The notes beneath the pieces were generated by a model, which worked only from the letters and a program-made list of their open reading frames with translations, had not been told where the DNA came from and did no database searches. DNA of 64,000 nucleotides, from contig SMMW01000019.1 in the NCBI GenBank assembly GCA_004794655.1, positions 124,001 through 188,000 on the forward strand, written 5' to 3'. Position 1 is the stretch's first letter, and every line of letters begins with the position of its first letter. This stretch comes from Marisa cornuarietis. Taxonomy: Eukaryota > Mollusca > Gastropoda > Architaenioglossa > Ampullariidae. The position numbers and the translations under genes are program-made. Below, piece after piece: positions 33,656-47,200 of the stretch.

Positions 33656-34194
33656 CATCACCGAGCTGCCTGCTGGCCAAGTCTCTCGTGGGCTGACTGC
33701 CAGGCTTGCATCGTGACACAAGAGACACAGAGATCACAATAGGCGGGGCCAGGGCAGCTACACGGAAATGTACTGAACACTTCAGGCTGTTAGTCTTATC
33801 GGGACTTCGTCAAGAGGGTTACATGGACTTTAGATGTGTATGTGTCAAAACAATTATAGGGAAGATGTGTCAAGACAAGTATAGGAGAAATGTGTCAAGG
33901 TACAGAGATTTTGTGTAAAGACAGGAGGCAGGTTTTGTGCCAGCAAGGATATGGAGAAGAGGCATATTTTTCAAGTATCGTTAATGTAGAGTTTTGTGGC
34001 CTAGTTTCCACACTTCAAAATAAACAATAAATAAATAAATTCGTCGTCCAGAGCATTCCTTACAAACAGCATGGAGATTCAGAAGTACAGAAAGATCATG
34101 AAATTTAGAGGACCATTTGGGTGTCTGTGTGTTTGGAAAAAAATGATACCATCAGAGGAAAATTACCTCCGTTTCTTATACCCTCAAAGCAAAT

Positions 34195-34207
34195 TTTATT
34201 TTTTATT
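34195..34207 (-). terminator. Candidate poly(A) signals of gene A
   Basis: Two AATAAA hexamers on the minus strand (complement of TTTATT at 34195-34200 and 34202-34207), about 540 bases beyond the stop at 34741. They support a 3' end of gene A here if exon 13 is terminal. The hexamer is common in AT-rich DNA, so the evidence is modest. Confidence 0.35.
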
Positions 34208-34740
34208 AGCAGCTGGAGCTGTGTTTCTTTCTAAAGACAGTCAGGAAGATGGCTACAGAATTACCACACGTAGTGTAGATGACACGCTGCTCTATATCTT
34301 GTATGATGTGTTCATACTGTATCACAAGTCGTATAACAATACAACAATATATAATAAAACAATACGACAATAGCTTTGGTGTACCGTCTACAGTTGACTG
34401 ATGGAAGACCTCCACCTCCACCAAAACTGTTATCTGCCCGTTTGCCTTGTATACCTGTGTGTGCGTGTGTGCGTGTGTATGTGTGTGCTCGCCGCACTTC
34501 TCTATCTGTGATGACGTTACTGTCTTCCCTAACTCAAAATTTCCTCCAAGGACTCGGAGGAAGTGGAATTTGTCGACAAACGGTCTTTAGGCTGCTGTGG
34601 TTTTGTAATGCAATTTGAAAGTCTGCAAGAAAGCTTTCGAAAATACCACAGATAATAAACAAATAAAAACAAACAAACAAAAAGGGAACAAAGCACGTGT
34701 CGTACTAATGAAGCACGTTGTTGATGAGCACGGCATATAA

Positions 34741-34922
34741 TTACAAGATGGTACTCACGAAGACCAGGCGAGAGCCAGACTGATTGAGTTTCTGTAGCTC
34801 AGCCTTGAGAGCAAGCAGTTTCTCCTGCAGACGCTCGACATCTGTCACCGCACCGCCATCCTTCTGTCTGCCCTCACCTTCTGACCATCTCAGACCCAGC
34901 CACTGCTCATCTGCCATACTCA
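34741..34922 (-). CDS. Gene A exon 13 (second short coil; possible last exon)
   Basis: The acceptor CTGTTGCAG precedes 34922 and phase 1 agrees with exon 12. It reads VSMADEQWLGLRWSEGEGRQ, then DVERLQEKLLALKAELQKLN, a leucine-heptad coil, then QSGSRLVF. At 34759 there is a strong donor (GTCTTC/GTGAGT, phase 0). Without splicing, five more residues (VSTIL) lead to TAA at 34743-34741. Both ends are plausible; the downstream AATAAA pair favours termination, the consensus donor favours splicing. Confidence 0.7.
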
Positions 34923-37900
34923 CTGCAACAGACATCAACGGTCATCGCCGTGACACCTTGACCTGCTACTCTTCACACAAATTAATATCAATTTTTCCTT
35001 TACGCGTCACTGTTTATTTTACCAGTTATCAATAATGAGCACATAATGTAATAATGACTGAATCACAAATCATCATGATCGTCATCAGTAATGACTGGAT
35101 CACAATAATCATTGTCAGTAATGACGAAATCGTCAGTCAGATTGATCATTCACCGGCACAGATCGGGGTGGCACTGATGACAAGGGGGTTAACGTGGGGA
35201 TCTACCTCAATGACATCACAGACTACACGACAACACCGACCACACTGGCCACTGACCAGATCGACAACACTCATCACTGAGGATGTCAACAATTTACTCT
35301 GTTCACGTTCAGTGTTCACATTCCCTGTACGTTCACTGTTACTCTCAGCGTCTGTGATCACATTTAGGCTGTTCTCTTATTTTTCTATCCTGGTTGTGCA
35401 GATATATGATCAGAATACAGGGATTTCGTAGTCTTTAAAAAGAAAACACAAACATATTATTATTATTATTATTATGACGCTTGATTAAAAGGAAATCGAA
35501 TATCACAGTGCGTTGTCGGATGTAGGATCTCTAGCTAATGCTGCAGATTAAAATATTATGCAGGTGTTTAACGCATCCCTTACACCACAGCCACGAACGG
35601 GCGGTCACCACAGTACAGGTAGTCAGAATGTGTTATCTCCCGTGTCATATCACCGACGCTTAGCTAATTAATGAAGTTGCATTATTGGTGACTGCAAGAC
35701 CCCTCAAAAAATTACGCAGCCAGCTCACTGACCTGAGATGTTAATGCACTGGCAATTATATTTCTCAGCATTTTACTGCAGCAATGCAGTTGCCCCCCAA
35801 TGTTACTTTACTGCATTATTAAGTGGAGCTGTCAACAATACTCCAGTATCCCGTCCACAATGTTTAAAACTGTTTATAAGTCCAAGCGCTACAACCATGC
35901 TCGCTACCCATGCCCTGATCCCCACACACACCTGGCGCCTCCTGAAAGGTAAGATCCTCAGCCTCGTCTTCTTCCTTCTTGCTGGTGCTGTGGGAAGAAC
36001 TGGTCCACAAGAGAAGAAGCTCTTCACCAAAACCTTTCAGATCATTGAAGATCTGTGAGGACCATTGCTGGTGATTGTCACTTCCGGAAGATGAAGCTAG
36101 AAATAGGTTCTTGCCTTGTGACAGTGATTGCGCGCTGCTGGCTACATCAAAGGGGTTGAAAGCGAAGGGAAGGTACACCTCTATCTTGTCCAGGTCCTTG
36201 ATAGTTGACCCCTGCCGCTTTTCTGAAAAACACGTGAGGCGGTTTGAAGAAATGAATATTGCATTGCAAGTATTAACGGTCTTGTCTGATTCTTATTATT
36301 TTGAAATTGGCAATCACAACATTCTAGTGATAGATGCTGTTATTATCTGTGTCACTTTGTAAACTAATACGACAAAAGCATCTACACAGCGACTATAAGG
36401 TTTCGTGAAATACTTCATTACTTTGAGAACTACTATATACTCCACTATGCACTCCACAATATATTCTAGCATTCACTCTTAGCAGATTAAGCAACAACCA
36501 AAAAGACATGTCACCTTTTCGCTGCTCGAAGAGTTGATGAAAGGGATCCGGGTCTTTGGTAGCCTGAGTCAGGCAGGCACTCAGTCTCTGGGGAAATCGA
36601 CAAAAAGAAGCCCACGACTTCACTGAATATTGTGTTTACCCTTCATTTGACAAGTGCGTGACCAAACCTTTCTAGGTCTGACTTTTCCGAACACTACCTA
36701 AATCAGGAACTAACATTACACCCTCTCAAAATATTTTCCTTGTATAAAGGTATTTACTGACGATTGTTTTGACAACCAGCAAAGCCAGCGAAATACGGTA
36801 CATTCAAGGTTTAGGTGTTAAATTGTTGCTCTGCCTTCAAAGCCCTCTTTGTGTTCAATTGTTTCTCTGCCCTCAAAACCACACAAAGCAAGACTGTGAG
36901 AAATAAGAGCAGACATTGCAATACACATGTACACAGGACTGCCCGCATTACCTCCTCCATGAATATTTATGGAACTCATTCATCCAGCCACAGAATGAAC
37001 TTTTATGAAGCTTCAAAGCACATCCCTACAGCTGGAATATAATGTTTGGCTTACAATCATCTATCACAGCTGAGACTCTTGTAACTGTAGCAGAACTTGT
37101 ATGTATAAGAATAACAACCGTAAATGTTATTTCAGAACAGGGAGGTACTTGTCTTACCCTGTTTAGTTCATCCGTATCTTTCTTGATGGCTGCGATGTCG
37201 GTGCTGAGTTTCTGCTCGGCCAGAATGATTTTCACAGTGTCTTGCCGCACTCTCTCGTGCTCCTTCTTCAGCCTGAAGCAAGTTGCTCAGTCAGACTGAT
37301 GTTGATGCACACTTCATGCATTTAGACACATTACCTGAACTGATCACACTCATCTAGACACAGTACATACATCCCCTACAGCAACCAGCCATACTGATGT
37401 GTGTATTGTGAACAGCAAAGACAAGTCACAGTACAAGCGAGATCTGGAGTCCAATAGTTACCTGAAGACGAGATCTTCTAGATTTTCGATTTCTTTTTTT
37501 TCTCGGGCCAGATTTGTTTTGAAAACATCTTCTTCTACTGATAACTCTCCCGATTTCTTCTGCAGCGTATACTGCAAGTAATGAACAGTGAATACTACAA
37601 GTAATGAACAGGGTTACTACAAGTAATGACCAGGGTGTACTACAAGTAATGACCAGGGCATTCTACAAATAATGAACAGGGTTACTACAACTAATGACAA
37701 GGGCATGCCATACTGCACACAGGGTGTACTATAAGTAATTAACTAGACATTCTTCAAGTAGTGAAAAGCTATACTGCAAGTAATAAACAGGGTGTACTAC
37801 AAGTGTACTGTGCAATGAACAGTGCAGTGATCTGTATAAGGACTCTTAGTGTCACCTGTCTCTGCTAAAATCCGAATGGGCACGCAGCAACCTCACAGTA

Positions 37901-38157
37901 CAGATACAATAAGGGGCACTAATATATAGGTTCAGTAAACTAACAAACTTCCAAATCTTCTGTTGTTATCAGGATGACAAAGCCAGGCAAAAACCTCGCC
38001 GAATTAACATGTGCAAATGGATGTTCTAAATATCAATGAATTGTGTTGTAAATATGTAAAACTCTTTACACATCTTTTCAACGAGGCATGACGACAGTAC
38101 CCCTTGGTTAAATGACATGTCGGCCAAAGTCATACTTCAGTGAGAAGTAGCAGCATC

Positions 38158-38232
<75 letters not shown>

Positions 38233-41200
38233 AGTCTACATGACACACTACTAACGACTTCTCTCTCAAACGTCTGATACTATATTCAGCAAAAATAAAC
38301 AAACCACATCAGTGAGTAGCTGTAGAATAAACAAACCAGTTCAGTGAGAAGTTGAAGTTTCTCCTGCTGAAGCTGCAGTCGCTGGTTTTCTTGCAAGACT
38401 TGCTGTTTCCGCTTTTCCTGAGAACAGAATAATTGTGGAGATCCTTTAAGTCATTAAAGGCTGAAGAAATTTTAAACCAAGAATATTCTCTGTAATTTTA
38501 GTTTGCAAACTGAGAATTTAGTCAGGTGTCGGGTGGTAAAGGGTATCTGTACTCGCTAACACGTCTTCTGTCGAAAGAGCAAGTCTGATGAGGTGTGAAG
38601 GTCAAAGTTGACTACAGGTTGGCTGCGTGTCCTGGACTTGTCACTGTGGTTCTTTAAACACCTCTTATTAACACTTTGGTGAAAGCCGCACGTTTACTTG
38701 TTTCTGTTCATATATTGACTGAGTCTAGCAAAGTGCCAACATGTAGGGAGGGTTCCTACATGAATGGCGGCCTTTCAAGTGTGTAGTTAGTTCATACAGT
38801 CTTTCCCCCACATAAACGATGCCATGTTTCGGCACAAGGCAAGAATCGAGCTGTCAGAACGGTGGAAGCAATAAAATGGTAGAGGTTATCTACAAGAATG
38901 CACAGCTAACCATGAAATGGAGCAGAAGTGGGCGGCAAAAGGTAAACATGTGCAACCGGCTTACGCAGACTTAAAGGGTTCGCAACCCGCCAGGCTTGCA
39001 GATGGTTTCCAGGGTGACAAACGACACCAGCACTCGTCTCACCCGGCACCCACAGGGTGTATTGAACACCTCGCCACCCGATCGGAGAACCTGTCAGTCG
39101 TCGGCCACTACCTTCAGCTTGACAACTGACCAAAAGTGCTCCCTGGCCAGAAGGCGTGTTAGTGTGGTTAGTGTGGACACATATACCCGTTGCCACCCGT
39201 TACCATCCGACACCACACGATGTTTGTTGTCGTGCGCGTGCCACACCTGTACCTCACGTGGACTGTGCATGTCGAGCAGACCGTGCATTACCAGGGTTCC
39301 CTTGACTACACTCTTGATGAAGAAGTTACAGGTGAGTGGAGGTAGATATTGACTGAAGGTGAAAAACAAAGAAGGAATAAAGGGACAAAAAGAACGAGAA
39401 ACAAGTGGAAGGAGGAACAGAAAGATTGAAGAGAAAAAGTAATTAATCTTTGCGTAAAACCAGCTTTCATAGATGGTGTTCCTGCTAAACCCAGACTGAG
39501 CTGACAGTGTATATTAAGCTACAAATATGTGTATTTAACAGTAACACAAAACATTCAGTTATTCGGGAACACAATGAAGTATTCAGTAACAGGACAGTAC
39601 ATTCTACTACAAAATGTTTCGTCAAGTGCTGGTGGTAAATTTATCGAGAATCCGTCCAAAAAAACCTCTACGATACAGGTTTTGCCCTTGTGATAGAGAC
39701 ATGTGTCCATTGTCCAGTGTGAGAACATCAAAGGGCCAGTCAACTCTTACCTTTAAAGACATTAGCTTCTGCTTGTTCTCCTCGTACTTCTGTACCCTGC
39801 AACACGATATCAGATGACAGTCTCGTGAACAGCGCCTTCATCCAAATCAATGGTCACATACACACACGCACACACACGCGCGCGCGCGCGCACAACGTCT
39901 TTCTGCAGTCTTCTCTTTTCCACTGAATTCTATTTCCAGGATTGTCCGAACATACAACATGTCTAATATTTATTGTTTGAGCCTAAAGGACTTTCTAACC
40001 AGACCTGTCTTCACTTAGATTCTTTCAGCCAAGATGAGTGTGACGCTGGATGGGGAAAGTTCTCTCGTTCCAAGCACATTAGGCTTGACCAGCTCAAGTT
40101 TCTGCGGGAAGCTGGTGACAAATCGTTTCTGGCCGCGCACGTGGAACTCTGGAATCGATTTTGCTGAGCTCAGCTCTTTTTTTGTCAGCAGATTCGGTAA
40201 AACTTTGGCTAATTAAAAAAATTGCCCTTTCAGAACAGTGCCAATGTCTGCATAATATTCTACATCCATGCCGAACGCCGGTCAATACACATTCATGGTC
40301 TTATAAAACATCGTAGCATACTGTAGTATCATATACCATATCTCATGTTCAGACTTAATAACATAATTGTATGGGCTTGTTGTGCAGGTCTGATTGTAAA
40401 GCCGGCCTCTTTGCCAGACACGAACATTCATTCAAGCGTTGTTGAGAAAGCACTCAACGGGCGCTGACAGCAATAAGCGGCGGGTCACATCCACGAGTTT
40501 AATAACACGGCTGTATCCAATGTATCCAATGGTTGTATTGATCTGGAATCGATCTGCAAGGCTCTCTCAGATAATTAGCTGAATGGCGCCGGCAGGAAGT
40601 GGCAAGGGAGGTGCACACCCTCCGCCCGCTGTGGCACCAATAGGACGGCGGCGCGATTAGCGTTTCTCTCTTCAAAAAAATATATGGCGGCGCGATCGGT
40701 GGTTTTCTGTTTGCAAAACAAATAGGGACGCGGCATACGGGAGGGGAGGCGGCAACTGGGGTCAAGTCGAAAATAAGAAACTCAAGCAAACATAAAGCAT
40801 GTGTGTAGCAGGGTAATCTACAGTGTTGACAGCGGGATTGCAAACAAGCTCTTCTCTCTCCCTCTGTGGGCCTGGAGGGGCCACCCCCATGTATGCCGAA
40901 GGCGATGGCTTGTTTTAGCGTCCACTGACATTTGTATACTCAGTCATATATGAGTTGTATACTCAATAATATACCGCGGCCGATTCGTATAGCTTTGCTT
41001 TAGTTCCTTAATTTAAGGTGGCCATAAAAGTTAGAAAGTGAACTTTGCAGACCGCTAATTTTGTGTGGCCAAGATTTATGCAAGATTTATCGTCAATAGA
41101 ATCCCTGTTGTAAACACAAGCTCTCAAATGCTTGATGTCGAGAACGAATGATGTACAAGCACATCTCATGACACTTCCCTCAGGCTGTATGGCAAGCCAG

Positions 41201-44200
41201 CAGACACTGTCTGTACACTGACACAACACTTTAGTAACGACTGTTCTACAAAACACAGTAATAGCAATTAATATACGACCAATGTTTGTAATAATAATAA
41301 ATATTATTTTTATAGCGCCATATCCCAGACATATGAGCAAGCTCATGGCGCTTTACAAATGATACTAATTATAACAACAATAATCATGATAGGGAGAAAT
41401 TAAAGAAACGAACCAAGACGACGGGGCGGGGGGAGGGGGAGGGAAGAACGCATAGAAACGGGAATAATAATAATTGTAGTGCTATCTGATTAATAACTGA
41501 ACAAATACAGTACCCCGTTATCCAACAAATATGAAATTAAAATAAATGCATAAATTATGGGGCAAAAAAGAAATCTTGGAGGCAGAAGAAAATGTAAAAC
41601 TAGATTTGTGTGAGCGGCCTGGCGGTACATTTCACCCGCGAAGATTTAGAGTTTAGATGGCAATTGTTTGCTATCGGAGAAATCATTAGAAAGACCAGGT
41701 CCAGAATGCTGAGGATAAACCTCCGCAGGTCCACACAAGCTGTAGACAGTTTTGTTGCCTCGAGTCATCAGGAAGTTTAGCCACATTACACATGTTCCAT
41801 CTCGCAGTCGACGTGCACAAACAAGAAACTGTTTTGAAATGAAAATGGGGTCCTGGAAGAAAGGACTGTTAGTCAGTGGATCAACTGAAGCCGTAGAAGT
41901 AAAACAAAATGTCACAATTGAGCATTTTCCTTCCGCTGTCTTACAAGACCTACCTGAGTGGTCCGACTTTTGAACTGATTCTGGTAGTAAATATATTTTA
42001 AATATATTCTGAAAAATTCAGCGCCTGAAACACAGCCGTTTATTTGTTTTTTTAATTTCAAAGTCAGCGATTTGCACCTGCAATCAGCAAGTCCTGCAAA
42101 ATCTCGCTCCCGCGTGCGGATGATGTGTGACGTCACGGCCGGTCTCGTCCACGCATATAACGGGCCAGGGATGCAGGGTTCGTATTCAAAGACCTTGGTT
42201 TAGTCTTAACCGATAGCGGTCACGTGACTAAGCGTCGTTAACCGAAACCTGAAGGTTAAAGAAAGTGGCGATCATTTTGTTTAGAGCAAGACGGAGGCGT
42301 GCTTTGAGTGCAGAGAGTTAGAGGTTTTTTTTCGAGAGAGGATGAATCCCACTGATAATTTTGATAATACTTAACTTATGTGCAAATTTAGATTTAGCCG
42401 ACGGCACATCCTCCGCCTCACAGATGCCATTCAAGATCAAATTGTGCATTCCATCCGCATCGGTGCACTACCCCCAGTGTTACAAGTGTGCTTGAGTTTG
42501 AAATTCTATGCCACAGGCATTTCTCAGGATGTTTATTATGTTTGTGACCCAGCCGACAGCGTCAAGAAATATTCTTGACATAAGTGTTTATGTATTGCAG
42601 CATGGCTAACACCTTGGGGTGATAAAAATTGACCTCGCGCATCTCTTCGCCTCATTAGCCATCGCCATTTTTCCCCCCTCGATTGTCCCTATGACCCGTT
42701 AACGTACGCACAGCGACGAGGACCTGTTCAGCATCTACAATGAGCTGTCGGCACAGTAACCTGGCATGCTTTCTTGCCGATGAATCCGCCGATAGCTTCA
42801 CCGTCGGCTAGTGTTTGACGGTTGGCTCCCGAACCAAAGATGGTTAACTTTAGCGTCGGTTAGTTGAAGGTGGAGCATTTCATCGGGTTCATTAGACGAT
42901 CTTCATTTATCATGTTCTCGTAACAAAGACGAGTGTGAAATGCTATTCCCTAGCCTTGAAGGTTTTAAACCGTACATGTTTGAACCTGAGGATGATGAAG
43001 GTTACAAACCCCAAACACAAAATGCTCAGGTAGCAGACGACGAAGTACGACTTCACAATACCACATGGTAAGCATCACATTTTGCAAGCTGTAGGTGACC
43101 GTTACAATCTATGCTTGTCCGTTTACTGACACACTGTCACAAAAGCCCCAAGTGTGAAAACTTACCATTGGGACCGATTTGCATGTTTATAATATAATGC
43201 GCAGAGTTGCTCATACGATTGTTGGCGTCAGTAAAAGTAATGGAAAAGCAAAGACATATTTTCGGGAACGCTGTTGCAGATGTTTTTTTTATTTATTATG
43301 TGCATGTTACTAACAACATATTGTGTCGCCGGTCACAGCTATAATACTGGGGCATGAAGCATAGCAAGATAACTTCAGGTGTTAGTGCAGCTACTCTGTG
43401 TTGATGAGGAAAAGCATGTTTGTGTAAAGCGGGCTCGGACGCTGGAAGAAGACGCTTTTGCGGTACCTCAAAACCCTCGTTTCTTTGGAGTATACATTAC
43501 TGGGTAACATTCAGGAGAAATGTGACATTCGCACATGACAGATTAGTGGGTAGGAGCAGCGGTCTGCTCTACACACACCAGTCACCAACGAAGATGATCC
43601 CTTGTCTTCTCAACGTCTTGGGAACGTGCAAACACTTATTCCCTCACTGTTTTCCCGTGCATTTAATAACAACACAAAAATGTCCAAATCTGCGTTTGAT
43701 CTTTCGAGATTCGGTATTTTCTGGGCAATTTATATCAACAAGCTGTGGTCACCCATGATGCCACCGGTACTGATGCAGGAAATGATGGCGACTAAATGTA
43801 CCAACACACGAGCCGCAAGACTTAGCCCAGCACAAGACCTTCTCGCAAATGTATTAGTAAATAATAGTTGACTGTATGAATCAAATGTAATACTCCTCAG
43901 TACTCGACATGTATAAAATCTTTGAGTTTTTACATTGCAGGAGAGACGTAAGAGTGACAGATTATTTATAACTCCCGTGCACGCCGTGATACATTAGTTC
44001 TCTCCATACCAAGGGTAGAGGTAGGCAACTGCAAGCTGACCCTAAAAGCTATTTTTAACGCTTGTTTGTTCAGGTTTTTAACCTCACAGTGCAAGTGTAA
44101 TCCTAAGGAGCCTCACTGCAAAATCACTTTTAGCACAAGGGGTTGCAGCCGGCTCCAGGGGACGCAACTTGCTTCCGACGGTGTTGTGGGGGGAAGGGGT

Positions 44201-47200
44201 ATTGGTGTTATACACCGAGCCACCAACTAAGGCTATACATCATGGCAAGGCAGCCAGCCCTGTAAACAAATGCCACATGCAGAGAAAGAACAGCGTGCAT
44301 GATACGAGAGCTGAACCCAGGGGAGCCAGCCTTCACTGTACTGGTGACAACTGTTGCACCTCCGCAACCCCAGACATCGTGGAGCTTGAGCGCTCTGTCA
44401 TGTCTTCTGAGGCAAATATCCACCTTTATTTGAGTGATCATGGACAGCACCTTCAGGAGGTTGCAAAGTCATTCAGCGTCTCATCACATAGAAACTTGCA
44501 TGAATTACGTGAAAGAGGTCCAAATCACCCAAAGAAAATTTGCCAAGGGGGTGGAGTCTGAAAACCTCTGGTGTCATGGTCATTGTAGAAGTGGAAGGAG
44601 CAGTAAGAGGAGGTCAATAGATGGTGGGGGTGGGGGAAGATGAGTAGTTGATGGAGCAGGAGAAAGACAGCAGCCTAGTTACTTACCGTCTTTTCCTTGA
44701 CTGTAAGGATTGGGGAGCAACTCGATCGGGCAGTAACACAAACACATCCACGGGTCCTGCCAGGCTCTTTCCTGCAGCATAAAACATCTTAGTGTGAAGC
44801 ACGACACTCATCAGTTATTACTCGCCTGAGACTTAGCGTTTTTGTATTACATCCAAACGAATGAATGAAGTTACATATAAAACTTATATAGTCAGCTAAA
44901 GGCATCATAGAAACACTGTATAGAGCAAACAAAGCTTAAGCTTAACCCACCTTCTCTCTCTCTCACTCTCTCTCTCTCTCTCTCACTCACTCACTCACAC
45001 ATACACACAGCTGTCTAATTGCCAGTAGGCTGATGGCATCAGACGTAGCAGAGGACGTGTTTTCCTCACTAACCGGCGGTGGTGAGGCGGAGTAGGTGGC
45101 AGGCCAAGCAGAACTCCTGCTCGTCCAGTCGCCCATCCCGACTGACATCCGCCAGGTCCCACACCCGGGCCAGCACCTCGGGTGACTGTCTCGCGGGCTC
45201 AAAAACAGCTCTTACAGTCTCACCTGCAGCACGCAGATAAAACGCCACAACTGCAACAACAGACTCTTTATGCCCTCTCAAGAGGCATCAAAAGATCAAA
45301 AGCAAAAAAAGGTTTGTGTTGCTGTTCTAAACGTCAGACAGAAAATTCGCAGGACTTCAGTTCTGCTCACACAGAGATTTCAACATCAATATATTGGAGA
45401 GTCAGAGTATTCACCACTCATGATCAAAACATCAACGGGTAATGATTAGATTAATACGAACATGCTAATGATGATAAGACATTACTAATGATCAGAATAC
45501 CCACTGCTGATGACTAGAATACTCACTGCTAATGGAGCCTTGTCCGTTGGAGTCAAGAGCTTGAAACAGCCGCGTGTACCCCTCCTTCTCCTGGGCCGTT
45601 ACAGGCGGCAGCAGCACTGGCTCTGTGTTGGGTGGGGTCAACTTTCGGGGGAGGGTAGGGGGCAGCTGGAGGCCCTTCAGCAGACCACGCGTCACGTGCA
45701 TGGCCAGCACGAACTCGTGCACGTTCAGCACGTTGTCTTTGCTGACGTCCGCAAGATTCCTGTGCAACACGAGACTGGCGTTTTAAGTCAGCGTGAGATA
45801 TCAGTATGTGATATCACCTTAGTAAATATTCCTTAAGCACATGATATCATATTTAGTATTAAACATCATGTCAGTACATTGCATATATACATATCACTTC
45901 TGTGTTTGACAATGTCGGTACAGGACAATATGTTCTGCTTTGTAAAACTACTGAAGGAGCTGGTTCCAGTGTGTGTGTGTATGTGTTTTGGGTGCGTTGG
46001 GGGAGAGAGTTAGGGGGGTGAGTGTATATGTGCATATCTTTGTTCTTACATGTACATGACTCAGAAATGTTCCCCGTCAAAGAGAAGACATTTAATACAA
46101 AATAGCTCAGGCATTCTTGTCCAGGATATCGATACTGCGATACAGCACTCAATGGCAATGTGCCCCTTCATTACAAATGATACTGCTGTGAAGGACTGGC
46201 GATGTGCCCCCTCGTTTAAGTCGAATGAAGGCGAGTGGCGAGTGGCGAGGTTGGAACGGAGGCCAAGAAATGGTCATGGTCACTAGCTGTGCAGCTGGGG
46301 AAAACATTTTTGTGCTTCTACGGAATCTACGCAGTATGTCTCATACAAATCGTTTGTCAATGAAGTATTTGTCTCCATTCTAAATAATAATAATTATAAT
46401 ATGCTAAGGATAACCATAAGATAAGTTACTGTTTCCGAAAAAGGTGCGTTGTCAGTGTACCCTTGAATGCCTTATTCGTCCATTCCTTGACTGGTACCTG
46501 TCGGTGAGGGAAATACATGAATAAACGTGGCAGCTGGCAAGGCCCGTCACAACTACCCTTTAGTCGTTTATACCTCTAGACCTATCGAACAACGGGTCCG
46601 TAGGTGCCTAGACTCGCCCAGGTCAGTGCTCTATGGGTGACAAATACACTTTGTGAATATTTCTATAAGTGGCTGGGGGTCTGACACGCTGACAAAGCGT
46701 CTGCCCTGATCAATGTTTGAGTTTATGTGATGTAGTTGCCCCCGTCGCTGCCCGCTGGAGAAGATCGACTAACCTCGGTCGGCGGTGCGTGCATGTTCTT
46801 AATCTTCATCGTCGGCACGAGGACAAACATCTACGTCTGTCGTCTCCTACAGTTCTCCTGTAATGAGTCAGCTGACTAGACCTACGTGAAAATACAGTCT
46901 TGTTACGTGTCAGCTGGCGAGATACGTCATCACGTAATGCACTATTGTCACGTGTGGTGTCAGCTGAACTCGACTGATGTGGTGATGTAATATCGTTTTG
47001 TCAATGTATGCAACTACAGGTAACGTCAATGCTGATACAGTCTTGGTGTTATCCTCGACATGCCTATGTAAAAGTCGTACATGAATTTTGGTCCCGCTGC
47101 CTTAAGGACTTGCTTCTATGATCACCTCTTAGTTCAGGCGCTCGCAAACCCGTCAAACTATACAAAGAGTGACAGGAGACACACAAACTCACACAAGCAC

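Noticed and set aside
33365..33737. Minus-strand ORFs with FPKF/VPQVSNN repeats
   Set aside because: They arise from the 36-bp minisatellite and lack exon borders.
35864..35931. Extension of gene A exon 12 to a stop
   Set aside because: The CAG/GTGTGT donor at 35931 and the phase-compatible exon 13 are better supported; the extension is intronic.
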